Source of the DNA: Streptomyces sp. NBC_00249
Lineage (GTDB): Bacteria > Actinomycetota > Actinomycetes > Streptomycetales > Streptomycetaceae
DNA length: 64,000 nucleotides
Reading direction: 5' to 3'
NCBI RefSeq assembly: GCF_026342355.1
Contig: NZ_JAPEMV010000008.1
Location: 124,001 to 188,000 of the forward strand
This document shows positions 16,149-25,445 of the stretch, one piece after another. The notes below the pieces were generated by a model that worked only from the letters and a program-made list of their open reading frames with translations, searched no databases and was not told the DNA's origin. Both the position numbers and the translations under genes were made by a program. Each line of letters begins with the position of its first letter. Position 1 is the stretch's first letter.

Positions 16149-17245
16149 GACGCTCTCCTCATCTGCAACACCTGCAACGCGTTCTGCGCCTCGGCCAGTT
16201 CGGCCACCAGCACCTCCACCAGCTGCCCGGCCGGCAGCGCCCGCGCCAGCCGGTGCCCCTGGCCCGCCCACAGCGCCATCCCCTGCGGGTCCCCGGCCGC
16301 CCCGGCGGCCTTGCGCAGGCCGGAGGTCATGTGGTGGATCTGCGGGTACGCGGCCGGGGCGTACGGCCCGTGCTCGCGCATGAACCGGTTGACCAGGCCC
16401 CGGGCGGGGCGGCCCGAGAAGGCCCGGGTCAGCTCCGTGTGGGAGAACAGCGGGTCGGTCAGCGCCTTCTTGTGCAGGGGGTGCGCGCCGGACTCCGGGC
16501 AGGCGAGGAAGGCCGTACCGAGCTGGGCCGCCTCCGCGCCCGCCGCGAGCAGCGCCGCGATCTGCGCGCCGCGCATCACACCGCCCGCCGCGACGAGCGG
16601 GAGCGCCACGGCTTCGCGTACCTGCGGGAGCAGCGCGAGCAGGCCCATGCCCGCCGTGCCGTCCGTCTGCGGGTCGTCGCGGAAGGTGCCCTGGTGGCCG
16701 CCGGCCTCGACGCCCTGGACGCAGAGCGCGTCGGCGCCCGCCACCTGTGCGGCGCGGGCCTCGTCGACGGAGGTCACGGTGACGATGGTGCGCGTACCGG
16801 CCTTGCGCAGCCGGTCCAGGACGGCGGGCGCGGGGCAGCCGAAGGTGAAGGAGACCACCGGGACGGGGTCCTCGACGAGGATGGCGAGCTTGGCCTCGTA
16901 GCCGTCGTCGCAGGTGCCGATGATGTCCTCCTCGGCGAGCGAGACCTCGTACCAGCCCGCCTCGCCGGCGAGCTGCCCGCGGTAGGCCTCGACGGCGGCG
17001 GGGTCCACGTAGGCGGTCTGCGGCAGGAAGAGGTTCACGCCGAAGGGGCGCCGGGTGAGACCGCGGGTCTGTTTGATCTCCTGGTACATGCCGTCGGCGG
17101 TTTTGTAGCCGCCGGCGAGGAAGCCCAGCCCGCCGGCCTCGCACACGGCGGCGGTGAGCGGCGGGCAGGAGGCGCCGCCCGCCATGGGAGCCTGCACGAT
17201 CGGGTACTGGGGGAGACCGTTCGGTGCGGTGGACATGGACTGCAT
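16145..17245 (-). CDS. NAD(P)H-dependent flavin oxidoreductase, nitronate monooxygenase family
   Basis: About 366 residues. A second ATG 9 bases downstream (MSTAPNGLPQYPIVQAPMAGG) may be the real start, and no Shine-Dalgarno separates them. It is a TIM-barrel FMN enzyme: PIVQAPMAGGAS at the N-terminus, VEAGGHQGTFRDD (catalytic His/phosphate loop), VAAGGVMRGAQIAALLAAGAEAAQLGTAFL (FMN phosphate site). It may oxidise alkyl nitronates; the true substrate is open. It is coupled to rsmE by ATGA. Confidence 0.88.
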   Translation of the reverse strand: MQSMSTAPNGLPQYPIVQAPMAGGASCPPLTAAVCEAGGLGFLAGGYKTADGMYQEIKQTRGLTRRPFGVNLFLPQTAYVDPAAVEAYRGQLAGEAGWYEVSLAEEDIIGTCDDGYEAKLAILVEDPVPVVSFTFGCPAPAVLDRLRKAGTRTIVTVTSVDEARAAQVAGADALCVQGVEAGGHQGTFRDDPQTDGTAGMGLLALLPQVREAVALPLVAAGGVMRGAQIAALLAAGAEAAQLGTAFLACPESGAHPLHKKALTDPLFSHTELTRAFSGRPARGLVNRFMREHGPYAPAAYPQIHHMTSGLRKAAGAAGDPQGMALWAGQGHRLARALPAGQLVEVLVAELAEAQNALQVLQMRRAS

Positions 17246-17324
17246 CGTGCCATGTCCCGCTCACCGGGCCGAATCACCGCATTCGCCTGGCATAGTCCGC
17301 TTCCCGGCGCCCCCGGGAATGCGC

Positions 17325-17359
17325 GGAGCCCGGTCCGGGATCTCCCCGGACCGGGCTCC
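17325..17359 (-). terminator. Hairpin 3' of dnaJ
   Basis: A perfect 15-base stem with a 5-base loop, GGAGCCCGGTCCGGG pairing with CCCGGACCGGGCTCC, sits 22 bases beyond the dnaJ stop. There is no long U-run, as is usual in streptomycetes. It most likely ends the hrcA-dnaJ transcript. Confidence 0.75.
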
Positions 17360-17381
17360 TGCGGTACTGCCGGCGCGCGGG

Positions 17382-18518
17382 TCAGCGGCCGTTGAAGGCG
17401 TCCTTCAGGCGGCTGAAGAGACCCTGCTGGCCGGGCGCGAACTGGCCCGTCGGGCGCTCCTCGCCGCGCAGCTTGGCGAGCTGGCGCAGCAGCTCCTCCT
17501 GCTGGGCGTCCAGCTTGCTGGGGGTGGTGACCTCGACGTGCACGATGAGGTCACCGCGGCCGCCGCCGCGCAGGTGGGTGACGCCGCGCCCGTGCAGGGG
17601 GATCGCCTGGCCGGACTGGGTGCCGGGCCGGATGTCGATCTCCTCCAGGCCGTCCAGCGTCTCCAGCGGGCACTTGGTGCCCAGGGAGGCCGCCGTCATG
17701 GGGATGGTGACCGTGCAGTGCAGGTCGTCCCCGCGCCGCTGGAAGGTCGGGTGCGGCAGTTCGTGGATCTCCACGTACAGGTCGCCGGCGGGGCCGCCGC
17801 CGGGGCCGACCTCGCCCTCGCCCGCGAGCTGGATCCGGGTGCCGTTCTCGACGCCGGCGGGGATCTTGACCGTCAGGCTGCGGCGGGAGCGGACCCGGCC
17901 GTCGCCCGCGCACTCGGTGCACGGGGTCGGGACGACGGTGCCGAAGCCCTGGCACTGCGGGCAGGGGCGCGAGGTCATGACCTGGCCCAGGAAGGACCGG
18001 GTGACCTGCGAGACCTCGCCGCGGCCGCGGCACATGTCACAGGTCTGGGCGGAGGTGCCGGGGGCGGCGCCCTCGCCGGAGCAGGTGGTGCAGACGATCG
18101 CCGTGTCGACCTGGATGGGCTTGGTCGTCCCGAAGGCCGCCTCGTCCAGTTCCAGGTCCAGGCGGATCATGGCGTCCTGGCCGCGGCGGGTCCGCGAGCG
18201 CGGTCCGCGCTGCTGGGACTGGCCGAAGAAGGCGTCCATGATGTCGGAGAAGTTGCCGAAGCCGCCCGCTCCGAAGCCGCCGGCTCCGCCGCCGCCCGAG
18301 GAGGACAGCGGGTCGCCGCCGAGGTCGTAGACCTGCTTCTTCTGCGGGTCCGAGAGGACCTCGTAGGCGGCGTTGATCTCCTTGAAACGCTCTTGCGTCT
18401 TGGGATCGGGGTTCACGTCCGGGTGGAGCTCGCGGGCGAGCCTCCGGAAGGCCTTCTTGATCTCATCCTGGGATGCGTCGCGGCGCACGCCGAGAACGGC
18501 GTAGTAGTCCGTGGCCAC
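17382..18518 (-). CDS. dnaJ: Molecular chaperone DnaJ (DnaJ2 type)
   Basis: 378 residues from GTG. The J domain is at the N-terminus with HPD (in ARELHPDVNPD), followed by a Gly/Phe-rich linker (GGGGAGGFGAGGFGNF). Four zinc-finger repeats are complete: CTTCSGEG, CDMCRGRG, CPQCQGFG and CTECAGDG. Two C-terminal substrate-binding domains follow. It stimulates DnaK ATPase. It begins one base after the hrcA stop, so it is under HrcA/CIRCE control with hrcA. Confidence 0.95.
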   Translation of the reverse strand: MATDYYAVLGVRRDASQDEIKKAFRRLARELHPDVNPDPKTQERFKEINAAYEVLSDPQKKQVYDLGGDPLSSSGGGGAGGFGAGGFGNFSDIMDAFFGQSQQRGPRSRTRRGQDAMIRLDLELDEAAFGTTKPIQVDTAIVCTTCSGEGAAPGTSAQTCDMCRGRGEVSQVTRSFLGQVMTSRPCPQCQGFGTVVPTPCTECAGDGRVRSRRSLTVKIPAGVENGTRIQLAGEGEVGPGGGPAGDLYVEIHELPHPTFQRRGDDLHCTVTIPMTAASLGTKCPLETLDGLEEIDIRPGTQSGQAIPLHGRGVTHLRGGGRGDLIVHVEVTTPSKLDAQQEELLRQLAKLRGEERPTGQFAPGQQGLFSRLKDAFNGR

Positions 18519-19535
18519 TTACGACTCCGCCAGGATCTGTCCGACGTAACGTGCCACTGCGCGTACCGCTCCCATCGTTCCGGGGTAGTCCATGCGGGTC
18601 GGTCCGACCACGCCGAGTTTGGCGACTGCTTCGCCGCCCGAACCGTAGCCGACGGACACGACCGACGTGGAGTTGAGCCCCTCGTAGGCGTTCTCGTGCC
18701 CGATCCGTACGGCCATCCCCGACTCCCCGGCCTCGCCCAGCAGCTTCAGGAGGACGACGTGCTCCTCCAGCGCTTCGAGCACCGGCCTGATCGTCAAGGG
18801 AAAATCATGTCCGAAGCGAGTGAGGTTGGCGGTGCCGCCGATCATCAGCCGCTCCTCCGCCTCCTCGGCCAGCGTTTCGAGAAGGGTCGCGAGGACGGCC
18901 TTGACGGTCGCCCGGTCGTCGATCTCGAACGACTCCGGAAGGTCCTGCACGAGCTGCGGCACGTCCGTGAAGCGCCGGCCGACGACCCTGGCGTTGAGCC
19001 GTGCCCGCAGGTCGGCGAGCGAGGCGTCGCCGAAGGGGGTCTGGGTGTCGACGAACCGCTGCTCGACCCGTCCGGTGTCCGTGATCAGTACGAGCATCAG
19101 CCGGGCCGGGGCCAGCGACAGCAGCTCGACGTGCCGGACGGTGGAGCGGGTCAGTGAGGGGTACTGGACGACGGCGACCTGCCGGGTGAGCTGCGCCAGC
19201 AGCCGTACCGTGCGGCCGACCACGTCGTCGAGGTCGACGGCGCCGTCGAGGAAGTTCTGGATGGCCCGGCGTTCGGGCGTGGACAGGGGTTTGACCCCCG
19301 CCAGCTTGTCGACGAAGAGCCGGTAGCCCTTGTCGGTGGGGATCCGGCCGGCGCTGGTGTGGGGCTGGGCGATGTAGCCCTCCTCCTCCAGCACGGCCAT
19401 GTCGTTGCGCACGGTGGCGGGTGAGACGCCGAGCCGGTGCCGTTCGGTGAGGGCCTTGGAGCCGACGGGCTCCTCCGTCCCGACGTAGTCCTGGACGATG
19501 GCGCGCAGCACCTCGAGTCTGCGTTCACTGAGCAT
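18519..19535 (-). CDS. hrcA: Heat-inducible transcriptional repressor HrcA
   Basis: 338 residues. The N-terminal winged helix begins MLSERRLEVLRAIVQDYVGTEEPVGSKAL and includes SPATVRNDMAVLEEEGYIAQPHTSAGRIPTD, diagnostic of HrcA. The C-terminal part (STVRHVELLSL... GSGGEAVAKLGVVGPTRMDY) is the GAF-like regulatory domain. HrcA binds CIRCE and is released on heat stress. A CIRCE element lies about 70 bases upstream, so the gene is autoregulated. Confidence 0.97.
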   Translation of the reverse strand: MLSERRLEVLRAIVQDYVGTEEPVGSKALTERHRLGVSPATVRNDMAVLEEEGYIAQPHTSAGRIPTDKGYRLFVDKLAGVKPLSTPERRAIQNFLDGAVDLDDVVGRTVRLLAQLTRQVAVVQYPSLTRSTVRHVELLSLAPARLMLVLITDTGRVEQRFVDTQTPFGDASLADLRARLNARVVGRRFTDVPQLVQDLPESFEIDDRATVKAVLATLLETLAEEAEERLMIGGTANLTRFGHDFPLTIRPVLEALEEHVVLLKLLGEAGESGMAVRIGHENAYEGLNSTSVVSVGYGSGGEAVAKLGVVGPTRMDYPGTMGAVRAVARYVGQILAES

Positions 19536-19606
19536 CGCGCACACCTCCGGATGCGATCGGTCGGGCGGGCGGCCGTCAGGGCGCCGCGCTTCTTCGGTCT
19601 TCGTCG

Positions 19607-19633
19607 TTGGCACTCCGGGCGTCCGAGTGCCAG
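19607..19633. promoter_or_regulatory. CIRCE operator of hrcA-dnaJ
   Basis: TTGGCACTC, nine bases, then GAGTGCCAG. The consensus is TTAGCACTC-N9-GAGTGCTAA; each arm differs at one or two positions while the inner GCACTC/GAGTGC is exact. It lies between hrcA (minus) and an MBL-fold gene (plus), so it could affect both. Confidence 0.93.
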
Positions 19634-19705
19634 AGATCCCCCGGTCAGTGTACGGCCGGGTGGTACGCCGCGGGCAAGGGCGGCCCGCCAGGGTAGCGTC
19701 GCGGC

Positions 19706-20437
19706 ATGGACCTGCGTTGGGAAGAGGCGGGCTGGGAGCGGCTGACCGGACGGACCGGGCGGCGGCGGCTTCCGGTGTGGGACTGCACGGTGGGACTGGT
19801 GGTGGGGGACGAGTCGGTCCTCCTGATCGATCCCGGTTCGTGCCTGCGGGAGGGTGCGGGGGTACGGGCCGAGGCGGAGCTGCTGACGGGCCGGCGCGTG
19901 ACCCATATCGCATTCACCCACGGACATTTCGACCACGTCCTGGGCGGCCCGGCCTTCGCGGGCGCCGAGTTCTACGGGGCGGTCGGGCTGGACCGGCTGC
20001 TGGGCACCCCCACGGGCCGCGAGGAGGTGCGCGCGAGCGCGGTCGGGCACGGCCTGGACGCGGCGGAGGCGGCCGGGGCGGCGGAGCTGCTCCGGGCACC
20101 GAAGCACCTGGTGTCGGGCGAGTGGACGCTGGAGCTGGGCGGGGTGCAGGTGCTGCTGGCCAACGTCGGTCCGGCGCACTCGCAGTACGACCTGACGGTG
20201 CTGGTGCCGGGCGAGCGCGAGGTCGTCTTCTGCGGGGACCTGGTCGAGGAGTCGGGCGAGCCCCAGGCGGGCCGGGACGCGGTGCCGGGGCAGTGGCCGG
20301 CCGCCCTGGACCGGCTGCTGTCGCTGGGCGGGGACGACGCGCTGTACGTGCCGGGTCACGGAGCGGTGGTCGGCGCGGGCTTCGTCCGTGAGCAACGCGA
20401 CACTCTGGCGGCCCTGTTCGGCGTGTCGGGGGCGTGA
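19706..20437 (+). CDS. MBL-fold metallo-hydrolase
   Basis: 243 residues. The zinc motif THGHFDHVLGG (H-x-H-x-D-H) is intact, with a later HSQYDLTVLVP His, FCGDLVEE Asp and VPGHGAVV His, so a dinuclear site is complete. The start ATG gives MDLRWEEAGWERL. It is likely a glyoxalase-II/beta-lactamase-like hydrolase; the substrate is unknown. It is divergent from hrcA across the CIRCE region and followed closely by the DUF3097 gene. Confidence 0.85.
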   Translation: MDLRWEEAGWERLTGRTGRRRLPVWDCTVGLVVGDESVLLIDPGSCLREGAGVRAEAELLTGRRVTHIAFTHGHFDHVLGGPAFAGAEFYGAVGLDRLLGTPTGREEVRASAVGHGLDAAEAAGAAELLRAPKHLVSGEWTLELGGVQVLLANVGPAHSQYDLTVLVPGEREVVFCGDLVEESGEPQAGRDAVPGQWPAALDRLLSLGGDDALYVPGHGAVVGAGFVREQRDTLAALFGVSGA

Positions 20438-20465
20438 GCGGGGCGGCTCTCCTAGTGTCGGCCGG

Positions 20466-21278
20466 ATGCGTGAGTACTCCCCCGACCTGACCCCGCAGTG
20501 GAAGCGCGCCAAGGCCGTGCCGCAGGTGCCCGCCGATCCCGATCTGGTGGTCGAGGTGGCCGGTACGGACTTCTGCGGGGCGGTGGTGGCCTGCGAGGCG
20601 GGCACCGTGACCCTGGAGGACCGCTTCGGCAAGCGGCGGGTGTTCCCGCTGGAGCCGAGCGCCTTCCTGCTGGACGGCGCGGTGGTGACGCTGGTCCGCC
20701 CGTCGCGGGCGGCGGCCGCCGGGCCTGCCCGTACGGCTTCGGGTTCGCTCGCCGTGCCGGGGGCGCGGGCCCGGGTGGCGCGGGCCGGGCGGATCTACGT
20801 GGAGGGCCGGCACGACGCCGAGCTGGTGGAGCGGGTCTGGGGTGACGACCTGCGCATCGAGGGCGTGGTGGTGGAGTACCTGGAGGGCGTCGACGACCTC
20901 CCGGCCGTGGTGGCGGAGTTCGGCCCGGGGCCCGACGCCCGCCTGGGCGTGCTGGTGGACCATCTGGTGGCGGGCTCGAAGGAGTCCCGGATCGCCGCGT
21001 CGGTGACCTCGCCGCACGTGCTGGTGGTGGGCCATCCGTACGTGGACGTCTGGCAGGCGGTGAAACCGTCCGCGCTCGGCATCCCGGCCTGGCCGGTGGT
21101 GCCGCGCGGCCAGGACTGGAAGACGGGCGTCTGCCGGGCCCTGGGCTGGCCGGAGAACACCGGGGCCGCCTGGCAGCACATCCTGTCGCGGGTGGGCTCG
21201 TACCGGGACCTGGAGCCGGTCCTGCTGGGGCGGGTGGAGGAGCTGATCGACTTCGTGACGGCCCCGGCCGGCCCCTGA
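20466..21278 (+). CDS. DUF3097 family protein
   Basis: 270 residues from ATG (MREYSPDLTPQWKRAK). Recognised as the actinobacterial DUF3097 family by the conserved blocks RIYVEGRHDAELVERVWGDD, LVDHLVAGSKESRIAA, GHPYVDVWQAVKP and PRGQDWKTGVCRALGW. The GRHDAELVE and DHLVAGSKE segments resemble a TOPRIM-type acidic motif set, but this is only a resemblance. The function of the family is not known to me. Same strand as the MBL gene, 29 bases downstream. Confidence 0.8.
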   Translation: MREYSPDLTPQWKRAKAVPQVPADPDLVVEVAGTDFCGAVVACEAGTVTLEDRFGKRRVFPLEPSAFLLDGAVVTLVRPSRAAAAGPARTASGSLAVPGARARVARAGRIYVEGRHDAELVERVWGDDLRIEGVVVEYLEGVDDLPAVVAEFGPGPDARLGVLVDHLVAGSKESRIAASVTSPHVLVVGHPYVDVWQAVKPSALGIPAWPVVPRGQDWKTGVCRALGWPENTGAAWQHILSRVGSYRDLEPVLLGRVEELIDFVTAPAGP

Positions 21279-21372
21279 CCCGTCGGGCCCGGCGTCAAGG
21301 ACGGTCCGGCACACACTCACCTTCGGGTGACGTTACGCGTACGCGGGGCGACCCCGGGCAAGGGTGACCTCC

Positions 21373-21984
21373 ATGATCACCTTTGCCTTCCGGCAGCGGA
21401 TCGTCGTGCTCGCGACCGTCCTCGCCGCCGCCCTGCTGCCGCCCGCCTCCGCCTCGGCGGCCGTGCACGCCGCCGCCCCGGCGAACTCCTGCCCGCTCGT
21501 CGGGGACCGCCTCTTCGCCGCCGCCGACCAGCGGGCCGAGCTGGACCGCATCACCCCGACGCCGTCCTGGCGCACCAACTGCAAGCAGCTCTACCGCGCG
21601 GACGGCCGCCCGCCGGCGATCGTGTTCGCGGAGGGCTTCCACCCCAAGGACACCGTCGGCGGGCAGTACGACATCGAGCAGTACGTGCTGGTCAACCAGC
21701 CCTCCCCGTACGTCTCCACGACGTACGACCACGACCTGTACAAGACCTGGTGGAAGAGCGGCTGGAACTACTACATCGACGCCCCGGGCGGGGTCGACGT
21801 CAACAAGACCATCGGTGACACCCACAAGTACGCGTCCCAGGCCGAGGTGGCCTTCCCCGGCGGCATCGACCGCTCCTTCATCGTCGCGGTCTGCCCGGTC
21901 GACAAGGTGCTGAAGATCGAGATCATGAACGAGTGCCAGGACAACCCGTACTACCAGCCCTGGCGCGAGAACTACCCGGGCTGA
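21373..21984 (+). CDS. Secreted mono-ADP-ribosyltransferase, Scabin/pierisin-like
   Basis: 203 residues from ATG; a GTG 9 bases upstream is possible. A signal peptide (VVLATVLAAALLPPASASAA) gives a mature protein of about 170 residues. The ADP-ribosyltransferase R-S-E set is present: Arg75 in LYRADGRPP, the STT motif (115-117) in YVSTTYDHDLYKTWW, and Gln156-Ala-Glu158 in KYASQAEVAFPGG. The Q-x-E plus the STTYDHDLYKTW and YYIDAPGGVDVNKTIGD blocks match the DNA-targeting pierisin group, including Scabin and S. coelicolor ScARP. Four Cys (40, 70, 174, 188) could form two disulphides. It would act outside the producer. Confidence 0.85.
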   Translation: MITFAFRQRIVVLATVLAAALLPPASASAAVHAAAPANSCPLVGDRLFAAADQRAELDRITPTPSWRTNCKQLYRADGRPPAIVFAEGFHPKDTVGGQYDIEQYVLVNQPSPYVSTTYDHDLYKTWWKSGWNYYIDAPGGVDVNKTIGDTHKYASQAEVAFPGGIDRSFIVAVCPVDKVLKIEIMNECQDNPYYQPWRENYPG

Positions 21985-21991
21985 CCCTCCC

Positions 21992-22021
21992 CCGGGACCT
22001 GGTCAGTCCACCAGGTCCCGG
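21992..22021. terminator. Convergent terminator between the ADP-ribosyltransferase gene and hemW
   Basis: A perfect 12-base stem, CCGGGACCTGGT with ACCAGGTCCCGG, and a 6-base loop. The hemW stop codon overlaps the loop edge, so the hairpin is part of the hemW 3' coding end and serves both converging genes. Confidence 0.75.
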
Positions 22022-23235
22022 ACCACCGCGTCGGCCAGGAGCCGCCCGCGCAGGGTCAGCACGGCCCGCCCGGCCGCGTACGGGCCCGGCTCCAGCAGCC
22101 CGTCGGCGAGGGCCTTCCCGGCCGCCGCGAGCCCGGCCGGGGCCAGCAGCGACAGCGGCACCCCGTCCACCAGGCGCAGCTCCAGCAGGATCCGCTCGAC
22201 CCGCCGGTCCTCCTCGGACAGCAGCTCGCGCCCCGCGCCCGGGGAGCGGCCCTCGGCGAGGGCGGCCGCGTAGGCGCCGGGGTGCTTGACGTTCCACCAG
22301 CGGACCCCGCCGACGTGGGAGTGGGCGCCCGGTCCCGCGCCCCACCAGTCGGCGCCGCGCCAGTACAGCTCGTTGTGCAGGCACCGGCCGGCCTCGGTGG
22401 TGGCCCAGTTCGACACCTCGTACCAGTGGTAGCCGGCGTCGGCCATGACGGAGTCGGCGATCAGGTACCGGTCGGCGTGCACGTCGTCGTCGGTCATCGG
22501 GACCTCGCCGCGGCGGATCCGGCGGGCCAGCTGGGTGCCCTCCTCGACGATCAGGGCGTACGCCGACACGTGGTCGGGCCCCGCTCCGATGGCCGCGGCG
22601 AGGGAGTCCCGCCAGTCCTGGTCGGTCTCGCCCGGGGTGCCGTAGATCAGGTCCAGGTTGACGTGCTCGAAGCCGGCCGCGCGGGCCTCGGCGACGCAGG
22701 CCTCGGGGCGTCCGGGGGTGTGGGTGCGGTCCAGGACCTTCAGGACGTGCTGCTTGGCGCTCTGCATGCCGAAGGAGATCCGGTTGAAGCCGCCGGCCCG
22801 CAGTTCGGCCAGGTACCGCGGGTCCACCGACTCCGGGTTGGCCTCGGTGGTGATCTCCGCGTCCTCGGCCAGCCCGAACTCGTCGCGGATCGCGGCGAGC
22901 ATCCGCACGAGGTCGGCGGCGGGCAGCAGGGTGGGCGTGCCGCCGCCGACGAAGACGGTGCGCACGGCCCGGGGGTCGTCGCCGAGCACCTTGCGCGCGA
23001 GGCGGACCTCGTCGATCAGGGTGTCGGCGTAGTTCTCCCGGGAGGCGAGCACGCCGCCGGTCCCCCGCAGCTCGGTGGCCGTGTAGGTGTTGAAGTCGCA
23101 GTACCCGCAGCGGGTGGCGCAGTACGGGACGTGCAGGTAGAACCCGAGCGGCCGGTCCCCGGCACCCGCCAGGGCGTGCGACGGCAGCGAGCCGTCTTCG
23201 GGCATGGGTTCACCGTCGGGCAGTGCGGAAGGCAT
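22003..23235 (-). CDS. hemW: Radical SAM heme chaperone HemW
   Basis: 410 residues from ATG (MPSALPDGEPMPED); a GTG 18 bases upstream is possible. The radical-SAM cluster motif is CATRCGYC (C-x3-C-x2-C) in YLHVPYCATRCGYCDF, followed by VFVGGGTPTLL and the EANPES block. These match HemW rather than HemN; HemW binds heme and delivers it to respiratory enzymes. In actinobacteria it usually stands near lepA and hrcA, as here. Confidence 0.92.
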   Translation of the reverse strand: MPSALPDGEPMPEDGSLPSHALAGAGDRPLGFYLHVPYCATRCGYCDFNTYTATELRGTGGVLASRENYADTLIDEVRLARKVLGDDPRAVRTVFVGGGTPTLLPAADLVRMLAAIRDEFGLAEDAEITTEANPESVDPRYLAELRAGGFNRISFGMQSAKQHVLKVLDRTHTPGRPEACVAEARAAGFEHVNLDLIYGTPGETDQDWRDSLAAAIGAGPDHVSAYALIVEEGTQLARRIRRGEVPMTDDDVHADRYLIADSVMADAGYHWYEVSNWATTEAGRCLHNELYWRGADWWGAGPGAHSHVGGVRWWNVKHPGAYAAALAEGRSPGAGRELLSEEDRRVERILLELRLVDGVPLSLLAPAGLAAAGKALADGLLEPGPYAAGRAVLTLRGRLLADAVVRDLVD

Positions 23236-23314
23236 GGATCCATTGTCCCGCACTGCCCCATGGTCGTTTACGCGCCGGACCGGGCCCCTGTCAGGGGTCC
23301 GGCCCGGGCCGCGG

Positions 23315-25207
<1,893 letters not shown>

Positions 25208-25374
25208 GACATCCTCCGGACCGGTCCACGACGGGGCGTGGTGCGTGGGGCGCTTGGCACTGGCGGGTTTATCAGACTGGCGGGTTTTTAAACTGGCGAG
25301 TAACCATCGAGCAGTGATCAGACTAGAGGCCGTCCGCCCGGCGCGTAAGGGCCCCCGAGCGGCCGCTTCATAAC

Positions 25375-25411
25375 GAAAAGGGCCCCCATGCGTCAGCATG
25401 TGGGCCCTTTC
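25375..25411 (-). terminator. Terminator of lepA
   Basis: The stem AAAGGGCCC/GGGCCCTTT with an inner CATGC/GCATG extension and one mismatch lies 35 bases beyond the lepA stop. Read on the minus strand it ends in GGGCCCTTTTCG, a short U-run. Confidence 0.8.
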
Positions 25412-25445
25412 GCGCGACTTGGGGCAGCGGTGCGGCCCCTCGCCG

